DNA of 18,046 bases. Origin: BOG-1112 sp964635325 (GTDB lineage Bacteria; Bdellovibrionota_B; Oligoflexia; Oligoflexales; Bog-1112). Below the pieces are notes generated by a model. That model did not search any database, was not told where the DNA came from, and worked only from the letters and a program-made list of their open reading frames with translations. Below are positions 1 to 7,928 of the stretch, in pieces. The DNA lies in NCBI GenBank assembly GCA_964635325.1, contig CAZWOL010000056.1, positions 1 to 18,046 of the forward strand. Reading direction: 5' to 3'. Position 1 is the first letter of the stretch, and each line of letters begins with the position of its first letter. Made by a program: the position numbers and the translations under genes.

Positions 1-32
1 TAGCTATGTAAGCAGGTTATCGTTGGGAAATG

Positions 33-1118
33 TCAGTTAACATAATTCATTGCACCAGCTCGGATACGATGGGGAAATCTCGCTTCATCCAGATCAATAT
101 AATTTTGACCCCAAGTTGAAGTTGCAGCCGATTGGACGATAATAGCCTTCTCATTATTTGCAAAAGCTTCAAAAATGATAGAAAATCCTTCATCAAAGGC
201 TGCTTCAATTTGGTTTATATTGATATTTTTTAATTGTTGATTACTACAAAATCTTTGAAAAGAAGAAATAAATCCAGGCTCCATACCATGACGACCATAC
301 CTAATAGACATATTGATATAACCTATGCGGTAATCTTTCAACATGCGTGTCACAGTCAATCGAATATCTCTAGCTTTTTCCAAAATCAGATCAACTTTTG
401 GCTTGCAAATAAGATCCTGTCCATAAAGCTGGTCTAGCGATTTCATATTTTCCAAAGTGACAATTTCGTGTTCTGGATTATTTTCTAGGAGCGCTCGCAC
501 AATCCAATGATTGTGTCCATCAACTATCTCTTCTCTATATTCTCTATATACTTGTTCAAGCCCACACTCTAAATCCATCAGCTCATCACCTGACAGATCC
601 TTGAACGGATAAGGCTTAATTGCTCGGGCTTCGTGCGCTAGATCAAAGATAGCTTTCAAATTTCGTGGCACACGAAGGGTAGGATCATTTTTTACAATCT
701 GACCGTCACGGATGGTAAGTGTGTCCACAAAACGTGATCGATAAGCCAGTGCTAAATTACTCGCGATCGGTGATTCAACTACGAGAATACGTTCCCTACG
801 TGCATTTTTCAGAGGCGCATATGCATCGCTAAAACTAAGCTCTACTTCATCAAAACATTGTTTTCTTCGCTCTCGGTCACTCATAGTTGCACATGGTTTA
901 TCATGATTAACCAGATCATCCAGTTTTGTCATGATCGGATCATGATTTAATTTACCGTCCAAAAGCGACTTTGAGGAAGATTCGCTCTTTTGCTCAATCT
1001 TTTCAGTCTCTGTTTGCTCCCTTAGTTCGGGAATATTCGGTTCAACCTTTTTCTCTTCAGGATGACAAGAGAGCAATAAACCAGCAAAAATAGGTGCCAA
1101 ACAGACTTTAAGATTCAT
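33..1118 (-). CDS. Putative lipoprotein of unknown function (361 aa)
   Basis: The N-terminus is a lipoprotein signal peptide: MNLK, a hydrophobic stretch and the lipobox LLSC with Cys18 as the predicted lipidated residue. It is followed by a Lys/Glu/Ser-rich linker (about residues 20-55). This places the protein in the envelope, probably anchored in a membrane. The rest is a soluble, largely helical, charged domain (about 60-361) that I do not recognise; no catalytic motif stands out. The start is the ATG at 1116-1118, with GGAG seven bases upstream. That ATG overlaps the stop of the preceding 93-aa gene (ATGA), so the two are probably translationally coupled. I can name no function; coding status is well supported by length, signal peptide and ribosome-binding site. 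Confidence 0.85.
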   Translation of the reverse strand: MNLKVCLAPIFAGLLLSCHPEEKKVEPNIPELREQTETEKIEQKSESSSKSLLDGKLNHDPIMTKLDDLVNHDKPCATMSDRERRKQCFDEVELSFSDAYAPLKNARRERILVVESPIASNLALAYRSRFVDTLTIRDGQIVKNDPTLRVPRNLKAIFDLAHEARAIKPYPFKDLSGDELMDLECGLEQVYREYREEIVDGHNHWIVRALLENNPEHEIVTLENMKSLDQLYGQDLICKPKVDLILEKARDIRLTVTRMLKDYRIGYINMSIRYGRHGMEPGFISSFQRFCSNQQLKNININQIEAAFDEGFSIIFEAFANNEKAIIVQSAATSTWGQNYIDLDEARFPHRIRAGAMNYVN

Positions 1119-1396
1119 GGATAGACTCCAAAGTATTTAGGAGTTTCGAGCGACTTGCTAAAAAATTTTCGACCCAATATTTCATAGAGGGCTAATTCAA
1201 GCTCTTCACGATGTGTAGGACGTGCTCTTGCATAATTCAAGCGTTCTAAGTAATCAGAAAAATGATCTTTCATCATCGCAAAATCTTTTAGCGATGGACT
1301 GAGGAGCTCTTCAACGAGATCATGAAGATCTGCTTTGCGACCTTCATCTTGACTGAGTGCGCTTTCAGGCAGTCTGTCGATAAAGTACTGTAGCAT
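1115..1396 (-). CDS. Hypothetical 93-aa protein, coupled to the downstream lipoprotein
   Basis: A small, charged, probably cytoplasmic protein with no signal peptide or membrane segment. The middle (about residues 20-75) looks helical, rich in Glu, Leu and Arg. The family is not recognised. Its stop codon overlaps the ATG of the 361-aa lipoprotein gene by four bases, an arrangement typical of functionally linked pairs, and it lies 57 bases downstream of the 113-aa exported protein on the same strand. The ribosome-binding site is weak: a GAGGG stands rather far (about 14 bases) upstream of the ATG, so the exact start is less certain than the reading frame. Confidence 0.7.
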   Translation of the reverse strand: MLQYFIDRLPESALSQDEGRKADLHDLVEELLSPSLKDFAMMKDHFSDYLERLNYARARPTHREELELALYEILGRKFFSKSLETPKYFGVYP

Positions 1397-1453
1397 GGTG
1401 GTTCACTTTGCCCTCTTTGGTGCAAACTTGAGACACTAGCCCAAAACTAAAGG

Positions 1454-1795
1454 TCAAAATGAAGGACATTTGCACGCTGCGACTGGACGCTTCTTAAAAG
1501 CAGCTAATATAAACCAGCCATTTTTTTCTAGGTACTCGTATGCACCTTGATCGATAGCTTCCATCTCAAGCGCCAAACTGTTAATTTCAGCACATTCTTG
1601 ATTTGATGGCCTAAAGTTACAAAGCTGACCGTCGGTGCCGAGCTGTTCAGTACAACTTGCATCTTCTATAACCCTCTTCGCATCCTCCACGGTCCAGGTA
1701 ACTCTAGGATTGTCAGCAGCAGCGATACTCGAAAACGAACCTAGGATCACAAGTTTCAGGAGAGTGTTGGAGATTTGGCGGCAAACTATGTTCAT
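1454..1795 (-). CDS. Small exported protein of unknown function (113 aa)
   Basis: The first 27 or so residues form a Sec-type signal peptide: an Arg/Lys-containing start, the hydrophobic stretch LLKLVILGSFSSIAAA, and likely cleavage near AAA-DNP. The mature part is about 86 residues with five cysteines, two of them in a C-terminal AACKC. This suggests a periplasmic or surface protein with disulfides or a bound cofactor. The family is not recognised. An AGGGA stands only a few bases ahead of the ATG, which is tight spacing, but no better in-frame start is visible. It may be the first gene of a three-gene group with the 93-aa protein and the lipoprotein. Confidence 0.7.
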   Translation of the reverse strand: MNIVCRQISNTLLKLVILGSFSSIAAADNPRVTWTVEDAKRVIEDASCTEQLGTDGQLCNFRPSNQECAEINSLALEMEAIDQGAYEYLEKNGWFILAAFKKRPVAACKCPSF

Positions 1796-2302
1796 TTCCC
1801 TTCATTTAAGAATTTGTAGAATTGAAATTCGCGAGCTTTACTTCTAGCAGATGCGACATCTCTGTACTGACATAGACAAGTCAGGTCGTCGAACACCAAG
1901 CATGATGCAAAAACACGCAGCAAGCTCTCAAGAAGAAAGAACATAGTCAAGTTTTAATCACATCTGCAAGATGCGGTGTTATTAGCAATTGAAGAGTATT
2001 ATTTTGCATTCGATCATTGTCACTAGCTTACAAGCTTAGATGTCATGAAGTTATATATTGCCAACAGAATTGAGTGGTCTGTCTCCATTGAGATTTTGCC
2101 ATAAGACTAGCAATGCATGATGCCAGTTAATCGCTTCAGGTCAGTGCTTACAAGCGAATATACGTTTCGATGAAAAATTCGGTGCATCCAATAAATGACT
2201 TTCTCCAACATTATGGGAAAACACTCCAAGGCCAGATGTAGTTAGCATCTTTGCTTCTCGTGGTTTGATGATCTTCACTTTTTGACGCAGCTAGGATGAA
2301 TT

Positions 2303-2322
2303 CGAAAACCCGAATATTTTCG
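2303..2322 (+). promoter_or_regulatory. Inverted repeat, possible operator upstream of the fad operon
   Basis: CGAAAA (2303-2308) and TTTTCG (2317-2322) form a 6-bp inverted repeat with an 8-base spacer. A second, overlapping one is ATTCG (2300-2304) with CGAAT (2311-2315). Both lie directly upstream of the -35-like TTGACT. beta-Oxidation operons are commonly controlled by fatty-acid-responsive repressors (FadR, PsrA/TetR types) at such sites. Assignment to any regulator here is inference. Confidence 0.3.
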
Positions 2323-2326
2323 GCTT

Positions 2327-2355
2327 TTGACTTGTATTCTCGTTTTGCGTAGGCT
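2327..2355 (+). promoter_or_regulatory. Possible sigma70-type promoter of fadI-fadJ
   Basis: TTGACT (2327-2332, five of six matches to the -35 consensus) is followed after 17 bases by TAGGCT (2350-2355, a weak -10). This would give a leader of roughly 40-45 bases before the fadI ATG. The good -35 and exact spacing support it; the poor -10 argues for caution. Confidence 0.35.
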
Positions 2356-2404
2356 AGGTTTGCTGCAAAGCTATCGGCTGTTGTTGAGAATTCAGGGGAA
2401 AATT

Positions 2405-3718
2405 ATGATTGATCTGTCTTCGGAAAATACCCCCGTCATTATCGACGGTGTGCGTACCCCCTTTATGAGGAGCCACAAGGCCTACGTTAAATTACACGCC
2501 TGTGATCTAGGTCGTTTTGCAATCTCCGGTCTTATGGACCGTGTTGGTGTTGCTGGTGATCAAATCGAACATGTTGTTATGGGGACAGTCATTCATGATC
2601 CCCACACTCCCAATATCGCTCGTGAGAGCTTACTTGCTGCAGATCTACCTTCACGTGTGCCTGCTCACACGGTTTCACTTGCATGCATATCGTCCAACGT
2701 AGCGGCTACACAGATTGCAGACATGATTCGTCTGGGACGCATTTCTGTCGGGATTGCATCGGGTGTCGACACCTGTTCGGATCCTCCTATTCGTCTGTCT
2801 CCGAGCTTTCGTCGCGCACTTGTGCGTTGGCAAAAGATCCGCAAACCTGCGCAGGCTCTGCCTGAGTTGCAACGTCTCAAAAATTTCGAGTTCTCCGATC
2901 TTTCGCTTGATGCACCAAGCGTTGCTGAGTTTAGCAACGGTAAGACGATGGGTGAGGGTTGCGAAATTTTGGCACAGCGCGTCGGTGTCACGCGTGCCGA
3001 AGCAGATCATTTTGCAGCACGTAGTCATGCACTTGCTATCAAGGGACAGCAAGAAGGTTTCTTCACTTCGAATATAGTTCCTGTGCAGCTACCTCCACAC
3101 TTTGCAACCATCACGCAAGATGATGGACCTCGCGCTGATACGACCGAAGAAAAACTCGCAAAACTTTCTCCGGCCTTTGATCGGACTTTTGGTGTCAACA
3201 CTGCAGGTAACTCATCGTTTCTCACAGACGGTGCGAGTGCGATGTTGATGATGAGTCAAAAACGTGCACGCGAGTTGGGTTATACTCCCAAAGCCATTAT
3301 GGTCGACCATTTTTACGCTGCTGGTGATGTGTTGAACGAAATGCTATCGGGTCCTGCATTTACGATTCCTATCTTGCTCAAACGCAACAATCTGAAAGTT
3401 TCAGATATCGGTGTTTGGGAAATTCACGAAGCCTTTGCATCGCAAATGGTTGCCAATATGAAATTGATTGCGAGCAAAAAATTTGCACAAGAACGCCTAG
3501 GTCTCAGTGATGCTGCTGGTGAGATCCCAATCGACAAGCTCAACATTTACGGTGGTTCACTTTCCATAGGCCATCCGTTTGGTGCCACTGGCGCACGTCT
3601 GCTATTTACTGCTGCTAAACGCTTAGAGCGTGAAGGCGCACGCTATGCTGTTGTTTCAGGGTGTGCTGCTGGGGGTCATGGTTCTGCCATTTTGCTGGCC
3701 AATCCAAACGTTGCTTAA
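2405..3718 (+). CDS. fadI: 3-ketoacyl-CoA thiolase (FadI type)
   Basis: Thiolytic cleavage of 3-ketoacyl-CoA, the last step of fatty-acid beta-oxidation. It is presumably the beta subunit of a trifunctional-type complex with FadJ encoded 18 bases downstream. Thiolase landmarks are in order: nucleophile Cys94 in SLACISSN, HEAF with His341, GHPFGATGAR with His390, and Cys420 in SGCAAGGHG. GVDTCSDPPIRLS and NGKTMGEGCE fit the FadI/HADHB branch better than FadA. I start it at the ATG 2405-2407 (MIDLSSENTP), preceded by CAGGGGAA. An in-frame start at 2327 would add 26 atypical residues and sits in the putative promoter. The length of 437 aa matches FadI (about 436). Reaction and family are secure; chain-length preference cannot be read from sequence. 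Confidence 0.93.
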   Translation: MIDLSSENTPVIIDGVRTPFMRSHKAYVKLHACDLGRFAISGLMDRVGVAGDQIEHVVMGTVIHDPHTPNIARESLLAADLPSRVPAHTVSLACISSNVAATQIADMIRLGRISVGIASGVDTCSDPPIRLSPSFRRALVRWQKIRKPAQALPELQRLKNFEFSDLSLDAPSVAEFSNGKTMGEGCEILAQRVGVTRAEADHFAARSHALAIKGQQEGFFTSNIVPVQLPPHFATITQDDGPRADTTEEKLAKLSPAFDRTFGVNTAGNSSFLTDGASAMLMMSQKRARELGYTPKAIMVDHFYAAGDVLNEMLSGPAFTIPILLKRNNLKVSDIGVWEIHEAFASQMVANMKLIASKKFAQERLGLSDAAGEIPIDKLNIYGGSLSIGHPFGATGARLLFTAAKRLEREGARYAVVSGCAAGGHGSAILLANPNVA

Positions 3719-3736
3719 GAGAGAGGAACAGAGATC

Positions 3737-6022
3737 ATGGATGAACAATCGGTCAATAAAGGCAAGAAAAAGAAGGTGCGTGAGCCAAGTGCAGAAGCTG
3801 CTGCAGAGCAACACAAGCCACAGCACAAACATGCTCAGCACGAGCACATGCAACTCGAAGAAGCTAAGCCCATTACGCTAACTACGCATAAGGGTGTTGC
3901 AATCATTGGTTTTGATGAACCTGGAAAAAAAGTCAACACGCTTAATTCGAAGCTACTACCTGCTTTCAAAGGTATCTTGGATGATATCGAAAAGCGTTCG
4001 GACATACAGGGTGTGGTTCTGATCTCACGCAAAAAGAACTGCTTTGTTGCAGGTGCTGATATCGAAGAACTCCTTGCAACCAAAGATGCAAAAGAAGCCT
4101 ACGAGCTAAGTCGTCAAGGGCAGCTGCTCTTCCATCGTCTTAGTCAGTTTCCAAAACCCGTTGTTGCTGCGATCTCAGGCACCTGTCTTGGTGGTGGCCT
4201 TGAACTGGCACTTGCATGTCACTATCGCATTGCTTCAGCGACATCAAGCACGGTACTGGGTTTACCAGAAGTTATGCTAGGGCTATTGCCTGGTGCTGGT
4301 GGTACTCAACGCCTACCTCGCTTGGTTGGTTTAGAAAAAGCATTGACTATGATGCTGACTGGATCTTCGACACCTGCTGCCAAAGCACTGAAGATGGGTC
4401 TTGTAGACTATCTAAGTTATGCGGATGATCTTGAAGATCTTGCTATCGATGCTGCATTGCGTCTAGCTGCAAAAAAACTCAAACGTAGAGAACGCAAAAC
4501 ATCAGGTGTCAAAGGCTTTCTTGAAAGCAACACACTTGGTCAAGATTTTATGATTCGCAAGGCTCGTGAAGGTGTGATGCAAAAGACCCGTGGGGTTTAT
4601 CCGGCACCACTTGCGATCTTGAATGTGGTTTCCTATGGCTTGCATCATTCGATGGAAGAGGGCCTCAAAAAAGAAGCTGAAGAGTTTGGCCGCCTATCGC
4701 AGACCAATGAGGCCAAAGGTTTGATGCACTTATATTTTGCACAGACTGAACTCAAGAAAAATCGCTATGGCAAACCAGACGCTCCTGTCAAAAATCTTGC
4801 AATTCTTGGTGCCGGACTGATGGGTGCTGGGATTGCGAGTGTAAGTTTGCAGAAGAATTTCTTTGTACGTTTGAAAGATCTGAATTTTGAGTCGCTCGCC
4901 AAGGGTACAAAGCAGATCTGGAAGGAATTCGATTCTAAGGTCAAACGCAAGAGCATGACATCGTTCCAACGTGGGCAGGTGATGTCACGCCTTGCTGTGC
5001 AGACCGACCAGCATCAGTTTGAGACTTGTGAAATGTTGATCGAAGCTGTGTTTGAAGATCTGCAACTGAAGCATCGCGTCTTAGCAGAAGCCGAAGCCAC
5101 CCTTGCTCCCGATGCTGTGTTTGCATCCAACACATCCGCTCTACCGATCACCGATATTGCTGCAACAGCAAAGCATCCTGAGCGTGTATTAGGTATGCAC
5201 TATTTTTCTCCGGTACCTAAAATGCCACTGCTTGAGATTATATCGACAGAGAAGACATCGACTGCTGCACTAAGTCGCGCTGTCGATGTAGGATTGCGTC
5301 AGGGCAAAACCGTCATTGTTGTAAAAGATGGTCCGGGCTTTTACACAACGCGTATCTTAGCACCCTACATGGATGAGGCTGCGATTGTTATGCTCGAGGG
5401 CATGCCAATCACCGAGCTCGACGATGCGATGCTGCTGTTTGGCTTTCCCGTTGGTCCGATCAAGCTGATCGATGAGGTTGGCATCGATGTGGCCTGCCAC
5501 GTTGGAGAAACAATGGGTAAGGCCTTCGGCAAGAGGGTTGCGACCCAGGACCCGGCGCTGCTGCAAGGCTTGCTGACTAAAAAATGCCTAGGACGCAAAT
5601 CGGGCAAAGGCTTTTATATTTATAGTAATGAAAAGATCGGAGCTCTGAGTTCGCTATTGGGCGCCAAAGCCGGGCGCACAGTCAACCCCGAGGCCCAAGC
5701 TTTGCTGAATAAATACAGAACCAAAAAAAGCAAAGAGCTGGGAGATCTAAAATTATTGCAAAAACGTCTTGCATACCGGATGATCAATGAAGCCGTCTAC
5801 TGTTTACAGGAAGGTATACTGGCAACTCCCGACGAGGGAGACATAGGGGCCGTCTTTGGCGTTGGTTTTCCTCCTTTCCTAGGTGGGCCGTTCCGCTATA
5901 TAAGCACCTGCGGTATTCAGAAAGTGACAGACGAGTTTAAGCGGTTTGCAGATATGTACGGAGAAAGATTTCAGCCGTGCCCTATGCTGCAAGATATGGC
6001 TCGCGAAGGAAAAACATTCTAA
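3737..6022 (+). CDS. fadJ: Multifunctional beta-oxidation enzyme (enoyl-CoA hydratase / 3-hydroxyacyl-CoA dehydrogenase), FadJ type
   Basis: alpha subunit of the beta-oxidation complex: hydrates 2-enoyl-CoA and oxidises 3-hydroxyacyl-CoA with NAD. The N-terminal crotonase domain (about 45-240) has the oxyanion-hole region AGADI (105-109) and GTCLGGG, with catalytic Glu156 and Glu178 in GLPEVMLGLLPG. The dehydrogenase half has the NAD-binding GAGLMG (358-363), ASNTSALPI, and His488 in GMHYFSP with Glu500 twelve residues on, the same spacing as the catalytic pair of E. coli FadB. PGFY marks the start of the C-terminal helical dimerisation domain. At 761 aa it is longer than FadJ (about 714), because residues 1-45 form a Lys/His/Gln-rich extension. 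An AGAGAGGA precedes the ATG at suitable spacing, supporting the long start. It forms an operon with fadI. Confidence 0.93.
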   Translation: MDEQSVNKGKKKKVREPSAEAAAEQHKPQHKHAQHEHMQLEEAKPITLTTHKGVAIIGFDEPGKKVNTLNSKLLPAFKGILDDIEKRSDIQGVVLISRKKNCFVAGADIEELLATKDAKEAYELSRQGQLLFHRLSQFPKPVVAAISGTCLGGGLELALACHYRIASATSSTVLGLPEVMLGLLPGAGGTQRLPRLVGLEKALTMMLTGSSTPAAKALKMGLVDYLSYADDLEDLAIDAALRLAAKKLKRRERKTSGVKGFLESNTLGQDFMIRKAREGVMQKTRGVYPAPLAILNVVSYGLHHSMEEGLKKEAEEFGRLSQTNEAKGLMHLYFAQTELKKNRYGKPDAPVKNLAILGAGLMGAGIASVSLQKNFFVRLKDLNFESLAKGTKQIWKEFDSKVKRKSMTSFQRGQVMSRLAVQTDQHQFETCEMLIEAVFEDLQLKHRVLAEAEATLAPDAVFASNTSALPITDIAATAKHPERVLGMHYFSPVPKMPLLEIISTEKTSTAALSRAVDVGLRQGKTVIVVKDGPGFYTTRILAPYMDEAAIVMLEGMPITELDDAMLLFGFPVGPIKLIDEVGIDVACHVGETMGKAFGKRVATQDPALLQGLLTKKCLGRKSGKGFYIYSNEKIGALSSLLGAKAGRTVNPEAQALLNKYRTKKSKELGDLKLLQKRLAYRMINEAVYCLQEGILATPDEGDIGAVFGVGFPPFLGGPFRYISTCGIQKVTDEFKRFADMYGERFQPCPMLQDMAREGKTF

Positions 6023-6100
6023 ATTTACGAGTGTCCCAAAGACGACGTACTTGGTTTTACTTCTGAGCATCCGATAAAACACCGGCAAAAATTTCCTATG

Positions 6101-6131
6101 AAACCTCTGCCCAGCAAAGCTGCAGGGGTTT
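6101..6131. other. Strong hairpin downstream of fadJ
   Basis: AAACCTCTGC (6101-6110) and GCAGGGGTTT (6122-6131) form a ten-pair stem with one G-U pair and an 11-base loop, about 80 bases after the fadJ stop. No T-run follows on either strand, so it is not a standard intrinsic terminator. It could mark the mRNA 3' end, protect the transcript, or be incidental. Confidence 0.35.
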
Positions 6132-6188
6132 GCACTAGCCGTCTATCCACTAGTTCAGTGCTAGGTGAGCTATGCATAAAACAAAGAG

Positions 6189-6210
6189 AACCGGTCTCAT
6201 AGTCCCGGTT
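6189..6210 (+). promoter_or_regulatory. Hairpin in the leader of the 72-aa gene
   Basis: AACCGG (6189-6194) and CCGGTT (6205-6210) pair around a 10-base loop. A purine-rich stretch with GAGGAG and GAGAGAGAG follows, leading into the ATG at 6232. The stem ends directly before the ribosome-binding region, so it could modulate translation; this is inference. Confidence 0.3.
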
Positions 6211-6231
6211 TGAGGAGAATGAGAGAGAGTT

Positions 6232-6450
6232 ATGAGTAAAGCTTTAGACACCATGCGCACCAAAGTCACTCGCCAGAAACACAATTTGGAAATTATCCAA
6301 CGCATGCGTTCGGGAGATTCGTTACAACGCTACAGTGCGCAATCAAGTTGGTACCCCCCACGGCCTGTTGTAAAAAAAGACTCGGATGCAATACAGTTCC
6401 TCTATGGTGGCAAACGAGAAAGTCTGGTAGAAGTTCCAGAGACGATCTAG
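6232..6450 (+). CDS. Small basic protein of unknown function (72 aa)
   Basis: No family recognised. The product has no signal peptide or membrane segment. The N-terminal third is Lys/Arg-rich and probably helical (MSKALDTMRTKVTRQKHN), followed by a Ser/Tyr/Trp/Pro-containing middle (SSWYPPRP) and an acidic end (VEVPETI). The coding call rests on a strong purine-rich ribosome-binding region (GAGGAGAATGAGAGAGAG) just before the ATG and on its isolated place between fadJ and the channel gene with no overlapping better candidate. The basic N-terminus could bind nucleic acid or an acidic partner, but nothing proves this. It may have its own promoter, since a hairpin separates it from fadJ. Confidence 0.6.
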   Translation: MSKALDTMRTKVTRQKHNLEIIQRMRSGDSLQRYSAQSSWYPPRPVVKKDSDAIQFLYGGKRESLVEVPETI

Positions 6451-6524
6451 GTTCTGTCTGACAAAAAGTTAGTCACGATGTTTAGTAGGCATAACAGCAA
6501 AGCTGCAGCACACTAAGAATCTCT

Positions 6525-6536
6525 CTAGTATACTAG
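6525..6536. promoter_or_regulatory. 12-bp perfect palindrome containing a -10-like hexamer
   Basis: CTAGTATACTAG is its own reverse complement and contains TATACT, five of six matches to a -10 box. It lies about 110 bases upstream of the preferred start of the channel gene. No good -35 is visible at 17 bases, so promoter function is uncertain; it could be an operator. Confidence 0.3.
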
Positions 6537-6648
6537 CAGCATATTACTGGTGGTTTTTGGTCGAGACGGTGCTGGTGCTTTTGCTGATCGAACTCAGCAG
6601 AGTGATTTCCCTGACAGAGCGATCATAGACAACTGGATACTGGATAAA

Positions 6649-7899
6649 ATGCGTACTAAAAATGTTCATTTTGATGCTTTAAATGTTCTTCAGGATCTCC
6701 TGAGTTTTCTTAACCTCACCAAGGGAACAGCACTCTTTTGTAGTTTTCTGATCCTTGTTGTTTTGGTCAGCCTTCTGTGTTGGATGGCTCACTATGTTGC
6801 CCGTCGTTATTTTGCAGATCTCATCCACTATGCTGTGATGCAGGCCAAACCTATTTGGGGCAAGTCCTTCCAAAAGCACAAGCTCATTCACCGATTGGCC
6901 TTGCTGGGCCCAGCCTTGGTGATTTATCTGACGGCTCCGTTCTTTGCAATTTCATCGGTACGTGCGACTGCTTCATTCGTAGCGCTTGTTATTCTACTCA
7001 ATCAGATCTATCTAGCTATCGTCATTGGTATGGCTCTCGATGCCTTTTTGCATACCTTTGAAGATATCTACAACACATATTCGGTCGCAAATCGAGCACC
7101 GATCAAAAGCTATATGCAGATCACTCGCATCATGCTTTTTATTTGCATTGTCGTCGTCATCATCTCCCTTTTGCTCGATCTATCACCCTGGACTTTTTTC
7201 ACAGGATTGGGGGCTGCGACTGCAGTCATTCTTCTAATCTTCCGTGATGTGATCTTAGGTTTTGTGGCGAGTATACATCTTTCTTCATACGACATTGTTC
7301 GTCTTGGTGACTGGATCGAAGTCAGTCAGCTCGGAATCGATGGAAATGTGATTGAAATTTCACTCACCACTGTGAAGATCCGTAACTTTGACAAAACCTT
7401 CACAGCTGTTCCTACATATTCCTTGATTTCAACTGGTGTTAAAAACTGGCGTGGAATGCGTGAGTCTGGAGGACGTCGTATCAAACGCAGCATCAATATT
7501 GCAATGAGGAGCATACGTTTTGTCGACCAAGACTTTTTGGAACGCATGCAAAGCATAGACCTCATCCGAGACTACGCACAAAGTCAGCTTAGCGATTTAG
7601 AAGGCGTCACTGACAGTGCAGATACGAGTGCGTTGATCAACAACTCAAGGACCACCAACATTGGCCTCTTCCGCAACTATCTCAGTGCGTATTTGAAGAA
7701 GAACAAATCTCTGCACAAGCATGGTTTTGATTCTCTGGTCCGTGAGCTACAACCTACAGACGGAGGCCTACCAATTGAGATCTACGTGTTTTCTACCAGC
7801 ACGGATCTAGAGACCTACGAAAATCTACAGGCTGAAATCTTCGATCACATCATTGCATCGCTCAAATATTTCGATTTGGAACTCTTTGTCAAAATCTAA
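6649..7899 (+). CDS. ybdG: Mechanosensitive ion channel, YbdG/MscM type of the MscS superfamily
   Basis: Inner-membrane channel that opens on membrane tension during osmotic downshock. About five hydrophobic segments (near 26-47, 84-101, 106-132, 159-177, 181-209) lead to the pore-lining helix GLGAATAVILLIFRD. The MscS beta domain follows with LGDWIEV and LTTVKIRN. The C-terminal part, with VKNWRGM, SGGRRIKRSI, TTNIGLFRNYL and GLPIEIYVF, matches E. coli YbdG strongly, from what I recall of that protein. Starting at the ATG 6649 gives 416 aa, almost exactly the length of E. coli YbdG (415). A GTG at 6550 in the same frame would add 33 non-membrane residues without a clear ribosome-binding site, so I reject it. 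Neighbouring genes give no further hint of its role. Confidence 0.9.
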   Translation: MRTKNVHFDALNVLQDLLSFLNLTKGTALFCSFLILVVLVSLLCWMAHYVARRYFADLIHYAVMQAKPIWGKSFQKHKLIHRLALLGPALVIYLTAPFFAISSVRATASFVALVILLNQIYLAIVIGMALDAFLHTFEDIYNTYSVANRAPIKSYMQITRIMLFICIVVVIISLLLDLSPWTFFTGLGAATAVILLIFRDVILGFVASIHLSSYDIVRLGDWIEVSQLGIDGNVIEISLTTVKIRNFDKTFTAVPTYSLISTGVKNWRGMRESGGRRIKRSINIAMRSIRFVDQDFLERMQSIDLIRDYAQSQLSDLEGVTDSADTSALINNSRTTNIGLFRNYLSAYLKKNKSLHKHGFDSLVRELQPTDGGLPIEIYVFSTSTDLETYENLQAEIFDHIIASLKYFDLELFVKI

Positions 7900-7928
7900 C
7901 GCGGTTGGTTCTTTTGGGCAGCTTGGCC

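Larger units (their letters stand above)
1796..2404. other. Long intergenic region upstream of fadI
   Basis: About 600 bases separate the divergent 113-aa gene and fadI. I find no convincing open reading frame, tRNA or other RNA gene. The 10-mer GCTTACAAGC occurs twice in it (around 2028 and 2146). Only the right end, 2300-2360, shows structure: inverted repeats followed by promoter-like hexamers. The rest looks unconstrained to the eye. Confidence 0.5.

Noticed and set aside
2028..2156. Repeated 10-mer GCTTACAAGC, with similar GCTTACAT near both window ends
   Set aside because: Too short and too few copies to distinguish from chance; the window ends are arbitrary cuts.
2665..3052. Long minus-strand open frames inside fadI
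   Set aside because: Cys/Arg-rich shadow translations opposite a well-supported thiolase; no start signal or family resemblance.
6550..6648. N-terminal extension of the channel gene from a GTG at 6550
   Set aside because: No ribosome-binding site, residues not membrane-like, and the ATG at 6649 gives the length expected for YbdG.
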